Source: Streptomyces xinghaiensis S187
GTDB taxonomy: Bacteria > Actinomycetota > Actinomycetes > Streptomycetales > Streptomycetaceae
Reading direction: 5' to 3'
NCBI RefSeq assembly: GCF_000220705.2
Contig: NZ_CP023202.1
Coordinates: 4,742,501-4,806,500 of the forward strand
Length of the DNA stretch: 64,000 nucleotides
Position 1 is the stretch's first letter, and each line of letters begins with the position of its first letter. Below, in pieces: positions 56,763-64,000 of this stretch. The notes under the pieces were generated by a model that was not told the DNA's origin, did no database searches, and saw only the letters and a list, made by a program, of their open reading frames with translations. The position numbers were made by a program, and so were the translations under genes.

Positions 56763-57845
56763 ATGACCTCAGCCGACCGCAGCCACCAGGACGAGGCCCA
56801 GGGCCGGGACGAGGCCCGGGGGCCGGGTGGGGCCGGGCGCCCGGACCGGGACGCCGGAGCCGGCAGCGCCGCCGCCGGTGGGCGCGGCGGGCCGCCCCGG
56901 GGCCCCGTCGACTCCTCGCGCGTCCCGCGCTACGCCGGGCCCGCCACCTTCGCGCGGCTGCCCCGGATCGACGAGGTCGGCGGCACCGCGGACGTCGCGG
57001 TGGTCGGCGTGCCCTTCGACAGCGGCGTCTCCTACCGCCCCGGCGCCCGCTTCGGCGGCAACGCCGTCCGCGAGGCGTCCCGGCTGCTGCGCCCGTACAA
57101 CCCGGCGCAGGACGCCTCCCCCTTCGCGCTGGCGCAGGTGGCCGACGCCGGTGACATCGCCGCCAACCCGTTCAACATCAACGAGGCCGTCGAGACGATC
57201 GAGGCCGCGGCCGACGGCATCCTCTCCACCGGAGCCCGGATGATGACCCTCGGCGGCGACCACACCATCGCCCTGCCGCTGCTGCGCGCGGCCGCCCGCC
57301 GGCACGGCCCGGTCGCCCTGCTGCACTTCGACGCCCACCTGGACACCTGGGACACCTACTTCGGCGCCGAGTACACCCACGGCACCCCGTTCCGCCGGGC
57401 CGTCGAGGAGGGCATCCTCGACACCTCGGCCCTCTCCCACGTCGGCATCCGCGGCCCGCTCTACGGCCGGAAGGACCTGGACGAGGACGAGAAGATGGGC
57501 TTCGGCATCGTCACCTCGGCCGATGTGATGCGGCGCGGCGTGGACGAGGTCGCCCAGCAGCTCCGCGAGCGCATCGGCGACCGCCCGCTCTACATCTCCA
57601 TCGACATCGACGTCCTGGACCCGGCCCACGCCCCCGGCACCGGCACCCCGGAGGCCGGCGGCCTGACCTCCCGCGAACTGCTGGAGATCCTGCGCGGCCT
57701 GGCCGGCTGCCGGCTGGTCTCGGCGGACCTGGTGGAGGTCGCCCCGGCGTACGACCACGCGGAGATCACCTCGGTCGCGGCCTCCCACACGGCGTACGAA
57801 CTGACCACGATCATGGCCCGCCAGATCGCGGCGGCCCGGGCCTGA
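56763..57845 (+). CDS. speB: agmatinase/guanidinobutyrase-type ureohydrolase
   Basis: 360 residues, ureohydrolase (arginase) family. All metal ligands are present: G-G-D-H, D-A-H-L-D, and S-I-D-I-D-V-L-D-P-A-H-A-P-G-T-G-T-P-E. The N-terminal ~45 residues are a disordered Gly/Ala/Arg extension not needed for the fold. It hydrolyses a guanidino compound to an amine and urea in the cytoplasm. Agmatine (polyamine synthesis) or guanidinobutyrate are the usual actinobacterial substrates, and sequence alone cannot decide. No urease genes are adjacent. A strong hairpin follows 36 bases after the stop. Confidence 0.88.
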   Translation: MTSADRSHQDEAQGRDEARGPGGAGRPDRDAGAGSAAAGGRGGPPRGPVDSSRVPRYAGPATFARLPRIDEVGGTADVAVVGVPFDSGVSYRPGARFGGNAVREASRLLRPYNPAQDASPFALAQVADAGDIAANPFNINEAVETIEAAADGILSTGARMMTLGGDHTIALPLLRAAARRHGPVALLHFDAHLDTWDTYFGAEYTHGTPFRRAVEEGILDTSALSHVGIRGPLYGRKDLDEDEKMGFGIVTSADVMRRGVDEVAQQLRERIGDRPLYISIDIDVLDPAHAPGTGTPEAGGLTSRELLEILRGLAGCRLVSADLVEVAPAYDHAEITSVAASHTAYELTTIMARQIAAARA

Positions 57846-57881
57846 CCCGGAGACCGGGGGGCGGTCCGGCGCGGACTGCCA

Positions 57882-57907
57882 GGGCGGTGACGGTCCCGTC
57901 ACCGCCC
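57882..57907. terminator. bidirectional terminator hairpin
   Basis: Stem GGGCGGTGACG (57882-57892)/CGTCACCGCCC (57897-57907), 4-base loop. It lies between speB and the convergent, broken ATPase gene and covers the latter's stop codon. Confidence 0.85.
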
Positions 57908-58341
57908 GCCCCGGTCGACGAGCCGGAACCACACGCTCTTGCCGGTGGGCGGCCGTCCGCCGTGCCACATGGTCCCCCAGTCGTCGGCGCACGCCTGGAC
58001 GAGCAGCAGCCCTCGCCCGTGCTCCGCCGTCTCCGGAGCGGGTTCCGGCGCCGTGCCGTCCCCCTGCGCCGCCTGCGGCCAGGGCATGCCGCACGGGTCG
58101 TCGTCCCGCACGGAGACCCTCAACTGGCCGGCCTGAACGGTCGCTTCGAGCGTCAGCCGTTCACCTTCGTGTGCAGATGGACGTTGGAGACCACCTCCGA
58201 GACGAGCAGCCGCGCCAGCTCGACGAGCGGTGTGTGCCCGGTGACCGTGAGCAGCCCGGTGAGCATGTCCCGGGCGACCTTGGCGGTCTCGGGGATGTTC
58301 GGTGCCTGCATTGGAATACGAGCGGACGGGGGCGTGGGCAT
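57899..58341 (-). pseudogene. anti-sigma-factor-like ATP-binding protein, frameshifted
   Basis: Two overlapping frames together rebuild one ~145-residue GHKL (HATPase_c, RsbW-like) protein. The first, from ATG 58341, gives I-P-E-T-A-K-V-A-R-D-M and the N box L-L-V-S-E-V-V-S-N-V-H-L-H-T-K and then stops within four codons. The second supplies E-R-L-T-L-E-A-T-V, V-S-V-R-D-D-D-P-C-G, G-R-G-L-L-L-V-Q and G-K-S-V-W-F-R-L-V. A one-base shift near 58164-58170 separates them. Proteins of this type are usual neighbours of XRE/DUF397 pairs in Streptomyces, as here. Either the gene is inactivated or there is a sequencing error; programmed shifting is unlikely because no slippery run is visible. Confidence 0.75.
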
Positions 58342-58618
58342 GGGGGCTGACGAGAACGGGCGTGCTCAACGGGTCCTCCGGTAGAGGGTCTTGGCGAGAT
58401 GCGGCCACCGGGCGCCCGCCACCGTGGCTCGGCCGGTCCGCAACGCGCGGACCGGCCGAGCTGCGGATTTACCGGCGTGCGTAGCGGTATACACGCGGAA
58501 CGTAGGGGGCAAGAATTCTCCGGAGCAAGTATGTCGAGCGAGAATCACCCTCGCGGGTGGTCTCGTGCTATACGTACGCGCATGGCCGGAGTTGCCCGAA
58601 GAGAGGACCAGCGCCCCC

Positions 58619-59473
58619 ATGCCACCGAGGGACAACCCCACGGCCCGACAGGCACGCCTGGGCGCCGAGTTGAGGAGGCTCAGGGAGCGGGCCGGGAAGC
58701 CCGCTCGTGAAGCCGGCGCTCTGCTCGGAGTGGACCAGGCGAAGATCAGCAACATCGAGTCGGGCCGTATCGGTGTGAGTGAGGAGCGCATTCGGCGCCT
58801 GGCAGCGCACTACTCATGCGCGGACACAGCCCTGATCGACGCGCTGTGCGCCATGGCTCGTGAGCACCGGGGCCAGCACTGGTGGGACGAGTACCGGGGG
58901 ATCCTGGCTCCTGCTTTCCTGGACATCGCGGAACTGGAGCACCATGCAGTTCACCTGCGTTCGATGCAAACGCTCTCCATGCCCGGCCTTCTCCAGACGG
59001 AGGACTACGCGCGTGCGGTCTTCAGGGGCGGCATCCCACCGCTGCCCGATGACGAGATCGAGGCACGGGTCGAGCACAGGATGCGGCGGCGGTCGGCCCT
59101 TGAACGTGACAATCCGCCGCCGTACGAGGTGGTCATCCACGAGGCTGCGCTGAGGATGCGGTTCGGCGGCCGGGAGGTCACCAGGGAGCAGTTGGAGCAC
59201 CTGCTGGAGATGTCGGAGTGGCCCGGTGTGACGGTACGCGTGCTTCCCTTCGGCAACGAACAGTTCATCGAAGTCACCCAGCCCCTGCTCTACGTGGCCG
59301 GTGTCGTACCGCAACTCGACACGGTGCAGAAGGACAGTCCCTCCGGGAGCCACCACCTTGACGCCGAAGCCGAACTCCAAAAGCATCGGGCGTTGTTGGA
59401 CGTCGCCGAGAGCGTCTCGCTCGATGTCGGCCAGTCCCGGCAGCTCATCGCCGACATCGCACGGGAACTGTGA
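58619..59473 (+). CDS. XRE-family regulator with DUF5753
   Basis: 284 residues. HTH at ~10-70 (L-R-R-L-R-E-R-A-G-K-P-A-R-E-A-G-A-L-L-G-V-D-Q-A-K-I-S-N-I-E-S-G-R-I), then a DUF5753 ligand domain (~100-280) with the standard L-E-H-H-A, M-P-G-L-L-Q-T-E-D-Y-A-R-A, V-E-H-R-M-R-R-R, I-H-E-A-A-L-R-M-R-F-G-G and V-R-V-L-P-F blocks. In Streptomyces such genes pair with a small DUF397 gene, and many such pairs affect differentiation or antibiotic production (abaA-like, WhiJ-like). The DUF397 partner is the next gene, starting 11 bases after this stop. A -10/-35 pair is not obvious. ATG 58619 starts the family sequence. Confidence 0.9.
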   Translation: MPPRDNPTARQARLGAELRRLRERAGKPAREAGALLGVDQAKISNIESGRIGVSEERIRRLAAHYSCADTALIDALCAMAREHRGQHWWDEYRGILAPAFLDIAELEHHAVHLRSMQTLSMPGLLQTEDYARAVFRGGIPPLPDDEIEARVEHRMRRRSALERDNPPPYEVVIHEAALRMRFGGREVTREQLEHLLEMSEWPGVTVRVLPFGNEQFIEVTQPLLYVAGVVPQLDTVQKDSPSGSHHLDAEAELQKHRALLDVAESVSLDVGQSRQLIADIAREL

Positions 59474-59484
59474 GGAACGGGTCC

Positions 59485-59871
59485 ATGGAGATACAGGTGT
59501 ACTGGCAGAAGTCCTCGTTCTCCGGGGCGGAGGGGCCCAATTGCCTGGAGATCGCGGGTGTGCCCGGCGCTCTCCTGGTGCGGGAGAGCGACGCCCCCGG
59601 AACCGTCCTCTCGGTCGGTCGAGCGGCGCTCGCCGGGCTTGTCGCGGGCGTCAAGGCGGGCGAGTTCGACGTGCAGGGCGGCTCCGGTCGGTTCTTCTGT
59701 GGAGGAGACCGTATGAGGGTGAGCTACTGGATCGCCCCCGGGCGCCGCATCACCATGCTCACCGTGTTCCCGAAAACGCGTATGCGGGAGTTTGCCGAGG
59801 CGGAGCGGGCGAGACAGGCGTTCAAACGATGCCGGGAAGAAGCCCACACCCTGGACGAGGAGGAGTTGTGA
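59485..59871 (+). CDS. DUF397 domain fused in frame to the C-terminal half of a HigB/Gp49-like toxin
   Basis: 128 residues. Residues ~5-65 are a normal DUF397 domain: W-Q-K-S-S-F-S-G-A-E-G-P-N-C-L-E-I-A ... L-V-R-E-S-D-A-P ... A-G-E-F-D. Residues ~75-128 (M-R-V-S-Y-W-I-A-P-G-R-R-I-T-M-L-T-V-F-P-K-T-R-M-R-E, then A-R-Q-A-F-K-R-C-R-E-E-A-H-T-L-D-E-E) are the C-terminal half of a phage-derived RelE/HigB-like toxin. That toxin's N-terminal ~60 residues are missing. The HigA-like gene follows directly with a 1-base overlap. I infer that a deletion joined a DUF397 gene to a toxin-antitoxin operon, probably inactivating the toxin fold. ATG 59485 is preferred over GTG 59470. Confidence 0.8.
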   Translation: MEIQVYWQKSSFSGAEGPNCLEIAGVPGALLVRESDAPGTVLSVGRAALAGLVAGVKAGEFDVQGGSGRFFCGGDRMRVSYWIAPGRRITMLTVFPKTRMREFAEAERARQAFKRCREEAHTLDEEEL

Positions 59872-60173
59872 TGTCCGAGAACGGGCGCGCCAGCCTTGCC
59901 GAAGCCCGTCGGGCGCGGACCATCACCCCGGAGATCGAGGAGGAGTACGCCGCCGCAAGGCTGCGGTTCGAGCTCGGGGAGACGGTGCGCGCACGGAGAA
60001 CCGAGCTGGGGCTGACTCAGGCCGAGCTGGGACGCCGGGCGGGCATGACGCAGTCCGCCGTGGCCCGTTTCGAGGGCGGGGGCACGGTGCCCACCCTCGC
60101 TGTTCTCGAACGGCTCGCGCAGGCGCTGGGTCTCGATCTCCGGGTGGAGTTGCGGCCGGCCGAGTCGGCGTGA
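59871..60173 (+). CDS. XRE-family antitoxin, HigA-like
   Basis: 100 residues. The N-terminal charged helix (L-A-E-A-R-R-A-R-T-I-T-P-E-I-E-E-E-Y) is followed by an HTH (V-R-A-R-R-T-E-L-G-L-T-Q-A-E-L-G-R-R-A-G-M-T-Q-S-A-V-A-R-F-E-G-G-G-T-V-P-T-L) and a short tail. This is the usual antitoxin of Gp49/HigB-type modules encoded after the toxin. GAGGAGG at 59857-59863 gives a strong start at ATG 59871, which overlaps the previous stop (TGATG). With the toxin truncated it may survive as a regulator. Confidence 0.85.
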   Translation: MSENGRASLAEARRARTITPEIEEEYAAARLRFELGETVRARRTELGLTQAELGRRAGMTQSAVARFEGGGTVPTLAVLERLAQALGLDLRVELRPAESA

Positions 60174-60272
60174 TCCCTGCGCGCGGTACCCGCGGCCCGA
60201 GGCGGCGCCGCCCGGGGAGGGCATCGCGCGCTGTCCGCCGGCGGCACACACCACGTTCCGGGAGCTGCCTTG

Positions 60273-61232
60273 ATGACCGACGGAAGGACCAGCGAAGGCG
60301 GTCCGGTGCCCGTGGAGGTGCCGGAGGCGCTGGCCGCGGCGCATGTGCGGTACGAGGGCGAGGCCGGGCGGGCGTGGGCGGCCGCGCTGCCCGGGCTCGC
60401 CGAGTCGTATCTCGGCCGGTGGCGGCTGCGGCGGGACGGGCCCGTGGCGCACGGGGTCGCCGCGCTGGTCGTTCCCGTGGTGGGCGCGGACGGCACGCCG
60501 GCGGTGCTCAAGCTCCAGCCGGTCACCGGTGAGACCGCGGGAGAGCCGGACGCCCTCCGGGCCTGGGACGGTGACGGCGCCGTGCGGCTGCTCCGGAGCG
60601 ACCCGGAGACCGGGACGATGCTGCTGGAACGGCTCGATCCGGCCCGCTCCCTCGCCGGGATTCGCGACGACACGGCCGCCTTGTGCCTCCTCACCGAGCT
60701 GCTGGCACGGCTCACCGCGCACCCCGCGCCGCCCGGGATGCGGCGGCTGGGCGATGCCGCCGCCGGGATGCTCCGCCGGCTGCCCGCCGTGCTGCCCGTC
60801 CTGGCCGACCCGGCCGAGCGGCGGCTGCTCGACGCCTGCGGCGGCGCCGTACGGGAACTGGCGGGCGAGCCCGGTGACCGGCTGCTCCACTGGGACCTGC
60901 ACTACGAGAACGTCCTCGCCCCGCTCCCCGGCTCCGGCCGCGGGCCCTGGCTGGCCATCGACCCCAAACCCCTGGCGGGCGACCCGGGTTTCGACCTGCT
61001 GCCCGCCCTGCGCAACCGCTGGGACGACGTCACGGCCACCGGGGACGTCCCCCGCGCCGTACGCCGCCGCTTCGACCTGATGACGGACGTCCTCGGCCTG
61101 GACCGGGCCCGCGCCCGGGGGTGGACGCTGGGCCGGGTCCTGCAGACCTGCCTGTGGGAGACCGAGAGCGGCGCGACGGCCCTCGATCCGGCGCAGCGGG
61201 CGATCGCGGAGGCGCTGTCCCCGGTCGGGTGA
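60273..61232 (+). CDS. aminoglycoside/hydroxyurea phosphotransferase-family kinase
   Basis: 319 residues, APH_6/hur type of small-molecule kinase. The nucleotide-site strand is V-L-K-L-Q-P-V (Lys for ATP), then M-L-L-E-R-L-D-P-A-R-S-L, the catalytic Brenner motif H-W-D-L-H-Y-E-N-V-L (~210-219) and the metal-binding D-P-K-P (~231). Members phosphorylate streptomycin-like aminoglycosides or hydroxyurea, but most chromosomal copies in Streptomyces have no tested substrate. GGAG eight bases upstream supports ATG 60273. It stands alone, with no antibiotic cluster nearby, so a resistance role is only a possibility. Confidence 0.85.
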   Translation: MTDGRTSEGGPVPVEVPEALAAAHVRYEGEAGRAWAAALPGLAESYLGRWRLRRDGPVAHGVAALVVPVVGADGTPAVLKLQPVTGETAGEPDALRAWDGDGAVRLLRSDPETGTMLLERLDPARSLAGIRDDTAALCLLTELLARLTAHPAPPGMRRLGDAAAGMLRRLPAVLPVLADPAERRLLDACGGAVRELAGEPGDRLLHWDLHYENVLAPLPGSGRGPWLAIDPKPLAGDPGFDLLPALRNRWDDVTATGDVPRAVRRRFDLMTDVLGLDRARARGWTLGRVLQTCLWETESGATALDPAQRAIAEALSPVG

Positions 61233-61334
61233 GCCCCACCCGCGTGGAGCCGCGCCGGCCGGGTAGGACCCGCGACGCGCGGGCGGGCCCGGACCCCGCC
61301 GGGAAGGAGGGGCCGTGTCCGGGGCTCACCCGTG

Positions 61335-64000
61335 TCAGCCCGGGTACTCGCCCGTCAGCATGGCGGAGGCCAGTTCGACCCGGGAGCGGTAGCCGGTGCG
61401 TTTGAACAGCCTGCCCAGCCGGCTCTCCACGCTCTTCTCGCTGCCGCCGAGCACGACGGCCAGTTCGCGGTTGGTCAGCCCCTCGGCGACCAGGGTGGCG
61501 AGCAGCCGCTCGTTCTCGGCGGTGGTGAGGCTCTGGCGCTCCATGGTGAGCTTGTGCTCGCGCATCAGGGGCCGCATCTGCGCTCTGCGCAGCAGCGCGT
61601 CGAGGTCGCCGTACAGCGCGTACGCCTCGTGCAGCAGCGACGGGTCGGCCAGTCCGTGGCGGACCACCATGGACATCGTGTCGGCCTGCTCCAGCGGCTG
61701 TGCGCGCCGGCGGACGAGCCGGACCGCCTCGTCGGCGGCCGCGTGGTCGCGGTGCACCACGGCCTTGGCGAGCAGGTGGCACATCCGGGCCCGGCCGGTG
61801 CCGAGCATCCCGGCGACCCTGCTCGCCTCGTCCACGCACCGCTGTGCCGCGGCCTGGTCCCCCGCGGCCAGTTCCGACACGGCCTGCATCAGCCACAGTT
61901 CCTCCGTGCCGACGATCAGGCCGCGCTCCACGGCCAGGGCGAGCGCGTCCGCGATGACCCGCTCGGACCGCTCGGTCGCGCCCAGGGCCTGGTCCAGGCA
62001 CCACTCCGGTACGGCCAGCAGGTGGAGCATCACGGGCTGTACGGTCCGGGCTCTCTCGATCACCTCGCGCGCCCGGGCCAGTTGACCGCGCGCACCGAGG
62101 ATGACGCTCGTCTCCCGGCACAGCTGGGTGTGGGTGGGCAGGTCGCCGACCGAGAGGCCGGTGGCGAGGCCCAGCCGTGCCAGGTCGAGTGCCGGGTCCC
62201 AGCGCCCGCTCTGGCTGTCCGCCACCACCCGGTCGGGGACGGGCCGGTAGCCGGAGGGCAGCTCGTGTGCCGCCAGCATCCGTTCGGCCCGGTCGAGTTC
62301 GCCGAACGCCATCAGCGCCCGGGCCAGCTGCGACAGGTGCTCGAAGCGGTGGCGCGACGCCTGCGTCCACAGCGGCCACCGGTACGGAGTGGCGACGGCC
62401 CGGTAGAACGACTCGGTCCGGCCGAGGAAGGCCGCGATGCAGTCGCTGAAGAGCAGGCCCAGCGCGGCGACGGTGTCGTTGTCCCGGCTCCAGACGTCCC
62501 GCTGGGCCGTCAGGTGCTCGTACGCCTCCCGCCAGCGGTCCAGATGGCACAGGGCGACGGCCCGGGTGAGGATGCGATGCCCTTCGCCGCCGGGCAGCGA
62601 GCGCCAGCCGCCGTCGCAGATCTCGGTGAGCGCGGCCCTGTCGAAGGTCCCGCCGAGTGAGACGACGTAGATCATCTCCATTTCGAGCAGGGCCTCCGGG
62701 GTGACCAGGCCGGCGTGGTCGGACAGCACCGTCCAGGCGCTGTCCAGCGCGTCGGCGTGGCGCAGATGGATGGCGCAGGCGGCGGCGTGCGCAAGCAGGG
62801 CCTGGGCGCGCCGTTCCGGCTCGGTGATCAGGTTGATGGCGGCGCGCAGCCAGCGCTCCGCGAAGTATCCGTCCTCCAGCATGGCGGCGGTGCCGGCGGC
62901 GAGCAGTTCCCCGGACGCCCGCCGGGGGTCCACGAACGGTCCCGCGGTGACCAGTTGCTCGGCGAGGTACCGGCCGTCCGCGGTGGCGTCGCCCGCCCAG
63001 ATCGCGGTGACCGCCAGCTGGGCGAGCCTGCGCCGCTCGTACGGCCCGAGGCGGGTGGTCAGCCCGGACGCGAGCAGCGGCACCCGGAACCTCCAGCGGC
63101 CCGGTTCGGGCCCCTGCCGCAGGACCCCCTCGGCGCACAGCTCGGCCAGCGCCCCACGGACCGTGTCCTCGTCCGTCTCCACCGCCTCGGCGATCAACCG
63201 GGCCGCCGCGGGACCCAGCGGATGCAGCACGGCCACCGCCTTGGCCACCCGCCAGACCAGCCCGCCCAGGTGCCGCAGATCCTCGACCGGCGGCAGGCCG
63301 GCGGGCAGCGAGGGCGGCCGGTCCGGGGAGGTGAGGTAGGCGTGCCGGTCGAAGACGCACAGCGCGCCGCTCCGCCGGTACCCCGCCACGGCGGCGAGCA
63401 CGGCGGCGGGCCTGCCGCGGCACTCCCGTCGCAGCGTCGAGAGCAGCGACGAGGACGGCTTGGCCTGTAACTGCTCGGTGACCAGCGCGCGGACCTCCGA
63501 CTCGCGCAGCGGACGCAGCGTCACCACCTCGGCGAGACCGGCGTCCCGCAGCCGGTCCAGCGCCACCCGGTCGGCCTCCGGGCCGGCCGGTGAGGGGCGG
63601 AGCGCGCAGACGAACGTGACCCGGCCGCCCGCCGGTGTGCGGAGGACCGGGAGCAGGACCGCGCGCGAACCCGGGTCGGTCCACTGCGCGTCGTCGATCA
63701 GGACGACGAGCTTGTCGCACGCCGTGACGGCCGCTCGCAGCTCGGCGGCCAGCTGACGGCCGGCGTCCGGGCGCGGCGCCGGGGCGGCGGCCTTGACCGT
63801 GCGCCCGGGGGCGCCGTTCCGGTTCAGGACGGCGAGCTCGGCGGACAGCCGGGCGGCCACGGAGTAGGGGCGGCCGTGCTCGGTGCGCGCCACCCGCAGG
63901 GTCAGGGTGGTGAGGCCGCGCGCGGCCAACTCGTCCCGGACGGCCGTCAGTACGGCGCTGCGCCCGATCCCGGCCGGGCCCGTGACCAGGATCAGCGAGG
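61335..64000 (-). CDS. LuxR-family (LAL-type) regulator with AAA ATPase domain, N-terminus beyond window
   Basis: At least 888 residues; the frame runs off the right edge. The first visible residues contain a P-loop G-P-A-G-I-G-R-S, a Walker A with Arg in place of Lys, then a Walker B-like L-V-V-L-I-D-D-A-Q-W, an NB-ARC/STAND-like region and a long TPR-type helical section. A LuxR HTH closes the chain (L-T-T-A-E-N-E-R-L-L-A-T-L-V-A-E-G-L-T-N-R-E-L-A ... S-V-E-S-R-L-G-R-L-F-K-R-T-G-Y). LAL regulators are ~900-1000 residues, so little is missing. They often activate pathway-specific genes; the target here may lie to the right. A hairpin or inverted repeat precedes its stop. Confidence 0.9.
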   Translation of the reverse strand, partial: SLILVTGPAGIGRSAVLTAVRDELAARGLTTLTLRVARTEHGRPYSVAARLSAELAVLNRNGAPGRTVKAAAPAPRPDAGRQLAAELRAAVTACDKLVVLIDDAQWTDPGSRAVLLPVLRTPAGGRVTFVCALRPSPAGPEADRVALDRLRDAGLAEVVTLRPLRESEVRALVTEQLQAKPSSSLLSTLRRECRGRPAAVLAAVAGYRRSGALCVFDRHAYLTSPDRPPSLPAGLPPVEDLRHLGGLVWRVAKAVAVLHPLGPAAARLIAEAVETDEDTVRGALAELCAEGVLRQGPEPGRWRFRVPLLASGLTTRLGPYERRRLAQLAVTAIWAGDATADGRYLAEQLVTAGPFVDPRRASGELLAAGTAAMLEDGYFAERWLRAAINLITEPERRAQALLAHAAACAIHLRHADALDSAWTVLSDHAGLVTPEALLEMEMIYVVSLGGTFDRAALTEICDGGWRSLPGGEGHRILTRAVALCHLDRWREAYEHLTAQRDVWSRDNDTVAALGLLFSDCIAAFLGRTESFYRAVATPYRWPLWTQASRHRFEHLSQLARALMAFGELDRAERMLAAHELPSGYRPVPDRVVADSQSGRWDPALDLARLGLATGLSVGDLPTHTQLCRETSVILGARGQLARAREVIERARTVQPVMLHLLAVPEWCLDQALGATERSERVIADALALAVERGLIVGTEELWLMQAVSELAAGDQAAAQRCVDEASRVAGMLGTGRARMCHLLAKAVVHRDHAAADEAVRLVRRRAQPLEQADTMSMVVRHGLADPSLLHEAYALYGDLDALLRRAQMRPLMREHKLTMERQSLTTAENERLLATLVAEGLTNRELAVVLGGSEKSVESRLGRLFKRTGYRSRVELASAMLTGEYPG

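Overview
The window is high-GC actinobacterial chromosome and reads as Streptomyces. Supporting signs are an adpA-type regulator carrying a TTA (bldA) codon next to oligoribonuclease, a CebR/CebEFG/BglC cellobiose locus, DasR-like sites in front of a hexosaminidase, XRE/DUF397 pairs, and very GC-rich third codon positions. From memory, the conserved backbone follows the S. coelicolor region around SCO2770-SCO2800 in inverted order; I could not check this by alignment.

Layout. 1-7.7 kb: a PD-(D/E)XK nuclease-like gene cut by the window edge, an HTH/TPR regulator, a small unknown protein, a spermidine-synthase-like methyltransferase, a membrane-anchored protein and an OmpR-type two-component pair. 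8.1-16.9 kb: cellulose and cellobiose use (bglC, cebG, cebF, cebE, divergent cebR, and a secreted GH6 cellulase with a CBM2), tied together by CebR-type palindromes. 17.0-20.5 kb: tRNA-His, orn, adpA with a long upstream region, and a universal stress protein. 21.1-26.4 kb: amino-sugar metabolism (glmS, two conserved proteins of unknown role, and a GH20 hexosaminidase behind two tandem DasR-like sites).

26.4-46.35 kb is the accessory part. It holds a decayed ATPase gene (DUF234-like), then a run of nine tightly coupled plus-strand genes (27731-46055), then a cluster of inverted repeats. The nine genes encode a class III cyclase-like protein, a large ATPase-like protein with helical repeats, an SPFH/band-7-like protein, a 56-residue Pro/Ala-rich protein, a secreted and membrane-anchored vWA protein, a tubulin/FtsZ-like GTPase, a multi-pass membrane protein, a pseudokinase-zinc ribbon-GTPase fusion, and a tail-anchored GTPase-associated protein. 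Eight of the nine genes are joined at seven junctions that overlap by 1 or 4 nt, or are separated by only 44 nt, so they are probably one transcript. I read them as one membrane-associated NTPase machine, either a conflict/defence or a membrane-remodelling system. This is the best candidate in the window for a poorly described system. In S. coelicolor I recall the desferrioxamine genes (desABCD) at this position; none are seen here.

46.35-57.8 kb: branched-chain acyl-CoA (leucine/isovalerate) catabolism (acyl-CoA dehydrogenase, HMG-CoA lyase, biotin-dependent carboxylase alpha and beta chains) with a divergent TetR regulator and paired operators, a second acyl-CoA dehydrogenase, a TesB thioesterase, a phosphatase-like protein and an agmatinase-family enzyme. 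57.9-61.2 kb: a frameshifted anti-sigma-like ATPase gene, an XRE/DUF5753 regulator, a DUF397 protein fused in frame to the C-terminal half of a HigB-like toxin, a HigA-like antitoxin, and an APH-type phosphotransferase. 61.3 kb to the end: a large LuxR-family (LAL) regulator that runs off the right edge.
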